From positions 12,090,001-12,154,000 of the forward strand of contig NC_052122.1 in assembly GCF_012273895.1 (NCBI RefSeq): a DNA stretch of 64,000 nucleotides. Reading direction: 5' to 3'. The position numbers were made by a program, and so were the translations under genes. Source of the DNA: Zerene cesonia. Taxonomy: Eukaryota; Arthropoda; Insecta; Lepidoptera; Pieridae. Position 1 is the stretch's first letter. Each line of letters begins with the position of its first letter. Positions 61,060 to 64,000 of this stretch are shown in pieces. The notes under the pieces are model-generated. The model saw nothing but the letters and a program-made list of their open reading frames with translations, had not been told where the DNA came from and made no database searches.

Positions 61060-62386
61060 ATTTTGTTTTTTGTGTATTTAATATATTTTGTGAATTAATA
61101 TAAGGATGCTACTACACTAAACGTGAAACGTCTTTCCTGTATTTGAATGGGTTTTAATTACAACCGAACTAAAATACGTGCGATTTGACTGGCATTTATA
61201 TATATTTATATATAATAAAATAAAGGTTTCTTTATAAGTTTTAGAAACACATCTCAAAAGCTAAAGATATTAAGTATAATCCTAGTCCTTGGAAATTTCG
61301 TATTTAATTTCTCCAGCTGATTAATTCATAAGCAAGTAGGTACATTTAATTATTCCTGAAGGCTGTTTTAAGACAATTACAATTTCCTTTAGTTTGCAGA
61401 CACACTGCATAACGCGTAGTTAGCGAAAATGTTTATTAAAGATAAAATCGTAACATTTTATTTACTCCTGGGAATCTTTATAAGAATACCCAAACTTAAG
61501 GTATGTCGTCAATGAATAAAAAAATTGGACTCGATAGATTATACGGTGACTGATACGTAATTTATCACCTATATATTTATAATTTTGTATAAAATATATA
61601 ATTTTTTTGGATTTTATTCAATCTTTATAAAAAGCGTCCAATGTTGTATGTTATTATTTTGTTTACGAGAGAGTATCTGTAAGACTGTTTTATATTTCTT
61701 TGCTATCAAGACACAAGATCACAATTTGCTCTCGTTAGATACATAACTACTTATTTCTGATCTTTCTGTTCAATACATATTTATGAGTTACGAGAATTAC
61801 GAGTATAATGTAAGATTATCCGCTCTAATGTCAGGTTATTGGAGAACGCTCTATTAAATTCGACGTTATATTTGGTCTCAGAAAATCGACCCAAATACCA
61901 GAGATTGATCGAAATTTCAGCAACTTACTATAACAATTCATGAAATACAGCCTAATGACTGACGGATAGACAGATAGATGATCAGATATATAGACACATA
62001 GACTTATGAACAGACGGACGTTTATCCTTTGTGTAAACAAATCCTAAGAACACAGTTAATACACTCCTTATGAATGTCGTCATCACTCGAATTTTACATG
62101 ATATTGGTAAGAAGGTCACAATCCCAATTAAATGATACTGCAACCACTCAATGACATAAATTGAAATTTGTCTTTTATCTCGTGACAGACGCGTGTAGCC
62201 GCTCGCCTGTCGTAAACAGCTCTCGAAGTAAGCCTCGTAGATTAAGATACGTGCCAAGCACAAGCGTCACTTGCAAGTTATCTGCAATGTCTACTAACTG
62301 TTTTGTTATCTTCTGCACGTGCTTCTGCCAACTTCTTTCGCGGCTATTCAATTTACGTACGAAAATAAAACAAACTTTCCTTGCTA

Positions 62387-62580
62387 ATTGGGGGAGTCCA
62401 GCACGCTCCGCCATGAAAAGAAATGGTTCAGTGGGGAAAGTACCACACCCCACAGACGATCGACGTAAAATATAAAATTCTTTGTTTCATGCGGTCATCC
62501 TTTATTCAACCGTTCACCTTTCCCATTCTATTGCTCTTTTCAACCCTTTCCTTGCACCTTTAAAACGGTTAACGAATTTG
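62387..62580 (+). repeat. SINE-like interspersed repeat, copy 2
   Basis: Shares GGGGGAGTCCAGCACGCTCC, GGGGAAAGTACCACACCCCA and a pyrimidine-rich end with the copy at 2521-2702. More diverged, with no coding content. A CTCAAACTCAAACTCAAA junction lies about 115 bp beyond it. Confidence 0.6.
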
Positions 62581-63071
62581 TTAAGGCGCAACCTCTGCAA
62601 TTGCAAAAACATATAATTAATGTCGCGGTATCCATAGGAAAAGAAAAAACAAAAACACCTATGTAATCGGTAATAAGATGTATTCTACGTATAACTCAAA
62701 CTCAAACTCAAATGATCGGATCTGACTTAATTAATTATTTGTTACTTGCCTGTTCTTCTCTGAACCTATATACATAATAAATTTTGGCACAAAGAAATTA
62801 TGGTCAGACATAGGAATGGCTTCTTTTATCTCGAATACCAGTGGAGTGTAGTCATATGATAGTCTGATTGATAACATAATGCATGTTCTGATTTCATTTC
62901 TGATTTGGCAATTTTGTTATAAATTTTGTTTATTTTCGAGTATTAAAAGGTTAAAGTACTTCACCAAGTCGTTTTTTATTTAGTTCTTAATTGGGGTTTG
63001 TGTTTTGTCTCGAAATTTTAACGAGAGACATTCTATAAATAGTAAACATAATCTACTACTTGCTTTCCGAA

Positions 63072-63102
63072 AAACCGGCCTATAATTATAGTAGGCCGGT
63101 TT
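63072..63102. repeat. 11-bp perfect inverted repeat, 9-nt loop
   Basis: AAACCGGCCTA (63072-63082) and TAGGCCGGTTT (63092-63102) around TAATTATAG. It lies about 280 bp upstream of the sugar-transporter start. A palindromic binding site or a cruciform is possible. Confidence 0.6.
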
Positions 63103-63385
63103 ATCGCTAAGTTGTAATAAATTATAAGCAGATAACTTCCAACAAGGTGACGTCAATTAAATTGTAGCTCCACCGGCCGGGAAGCTAAATAGCACTGAAC
63201 CGACGGAAGGTTACCACTATTTACCTTAAAATTTTATTGAAATATTCTTTCACTGAACATTGCGTCGTAAAATATGATTGAAATTTATGCATTGCACTCC
63301 ATTGCATTCTGTACTTATAGATTATAGTACGTCAAGACAAAAATTGTTTTGGTATGCGTATATTAAAAGATGACTCCACTTTCAG

Positions 63386-63497
63386 ATGGTGCTGGCAATG
63401 GATCCAGATGAGAAGTATCACTACAGCTACAAGAAGGACTTCCGAACGGCGCTGCCGCAGCTGCTTGCTGTCAGTGTTAAGAACCTTCTGCTTCTAG
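63386..63497 (+). CDS. Sugar transporter (Tret1-like, MFS), first coding exon
   Basis: Acceptor-like CTTTCAG directly precedes ATG 63386. The exon encodes MVLAMDPDEKYHYSYKKD and FRTALPQLLAVSVKNLLLL and ends G|GTAAAT in phase 1. The cytoplasmic N-terminus, followed by ALPQLLAVSVKNLLLLG, matches the start of transmembrane helix 1 in insect facilitated trehalose/hexose transporters of the major facilitator superfamily, as I know them. An in-frame TGA lies five codons upstream, so this is the first possible Met in this exon. The gene continues beyond the window; substrate is not inferable. Confidence 0.75.
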
Positions 63498-63990
63498 GTA
63501 AATGATCATTATTCTAATATCTAAGTTCGCTCACCTACTTTTCACCTACGTTTCACTAGATAACGAAGATGGTTAGGGCGACCGCTAACAATTTATCCCT
63601 CAGTTTTATACTTTATTGTATACCATGTGAATTGTAACATCTTATACACCTACAATAAATAAAACAATCATTTTCGAACTTAGAACACCCTTATAAGGAA
63701 TTAGATGGAAAATATTGAGTGAAAGAAAATAGAAGCATGCCGTACAAAGAAGATTGTATGCAATCAGCGCTGGTTAAAGGTCACCCGTTATTTACTCGTG
63801 GTAAATCCTGCTGTTACGAATTATAATCAAGCATAAAGCTTTGACCTTAAATCGATATATGTCACGACGTATCTTCGGTATGAATACGTACTTAATACTT
63901 ACCAGCATGATAGAAAATTTCGTAAAAATAGAAGAATAACAATTGGATCAATTATTCTTCTGTACTAACAAAACTTACTGTGTATTTTAG
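63498..63990 (+). other. Intron of the sugar transporter gene
   Basis: A 493-bp AT-rich intron with GT/AG ends (GTAAAT ... TTTTAG). Nothing else seen. Confidence 0.65.
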
Positions 63991-64000
63991 GTACTGGTTA
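63991..64000 (+). CDS. Sugar transporter, second coding exon (cut by window edge)
   Basis: After acceptor GTATTTTAG, ten bases (GTACTGGTTA) continue the frame as ...LLG-T-G. Only the start is in the window; the phase matches the previous exon. Confidence 0.6.

Larger units (their letters stand above)
61060..63385. other. Non-coding DNA upstream of two genes, with repeat relics
   Basis: On the plus strand this would be the last part of the sugar-transporter first intron. On the minus strand it should hold any missing first exon of the CUB-LDLa gene; I found no convincing signal-peptide exon. A frame at 62453-62175 (minus) overlaps the SINE-like repeat and is not called. Confidence 0.45.

Noticed and set aside
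62175..62453. 92-codon minus-strand frame as a possible first exon of the CUB-LDLa gene
   Set aside because: Its N-terminal part lies inside the SINE-like repeat, it has no signal peptide, and no donor in phase 1 links it to 60888.
1..64000. Viral, toxin or complete transposase genes
   Set aside because: No frame long enough or with matching motifs. All mobile-element traces are non-coding relics.

Overview
The window looks like insect nuclear DNA, most likely Lepidoptera. It is AT-rich, with long introns holding many short transposon relics and small GC-rich islands at promoters and coding exons. Several interspersed repeats resemble ones I associate with lepidopteran genomes: LINE 3' ends with a conserved 'TTTCGGAGGAGTATGGCAAC' core, the 'CACTGCTGGACAAAGGCCTT' and 'AAATCCACCACGCTGGCTAA' relics, and (CTCAAA)n junctions. 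There are no prokaryotic features. All gene models were spliced by eye from reading frame, splice-site consensus and intron phase.

Positions 1-37,897, plus strand, hold the insect IGF-II mRNA-binding protein gene Imp. Two well-supported first coding exons (238-296 and 19,710-19,801) and two weaker candidates (15,276-15,295 and 28,619-28,641) all end in the phase needed to join a common body: one RRM exon (31,625), a KH1 exon with an RGG-like linker (32,887), KH2 (33,645), a linker (34,017), KH3 (34,646) and most of KH4 (35,051). Two alternative last exons follow: a six-codon tail at 36,879 and the conventional KH4-completing exon at 37,811. In Bombyx mori the Z-linked Imp gene makes a male-specific isoform that acts in sex determination through dsx splicing. 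The choice of last exon seen here is a good candidate for the equivalent switch.

Positions 37,898-44,080 hold Imp 3'UTR, possibly extended, and otherwise non-coding sequence with a local tandem duplication. Positions 44,152-46,726, minus strand, hold a five-exon gene for an unrecognised 299-residue secreted protein. A sixth exon inside it encodes a type II membrane anchor and is phase-compatible with exon 3, so the gene may make secreted and membrane-tethered forms.

A GC-rich non-coding exon ending at 48,239 (plus) may be the 5'UTR of a sugar transporter gene whose first coding exon is at 63,386-63,497 and which runs off the right edge. The roughly 15-kb intron this implies contains, on the minus strand, a seven-exon gene (55,274-61,059) for a single-pass membrane protein with a CUB-like domain, a six-cysteine LDL-receptor class A module, one membrane helix and a cytoplasmic tail of about 130 residues. 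The rest of the window is intron or intergenic DNA with MITEs, LINE and SINE relics, a microsatellite and several inverted repeats.
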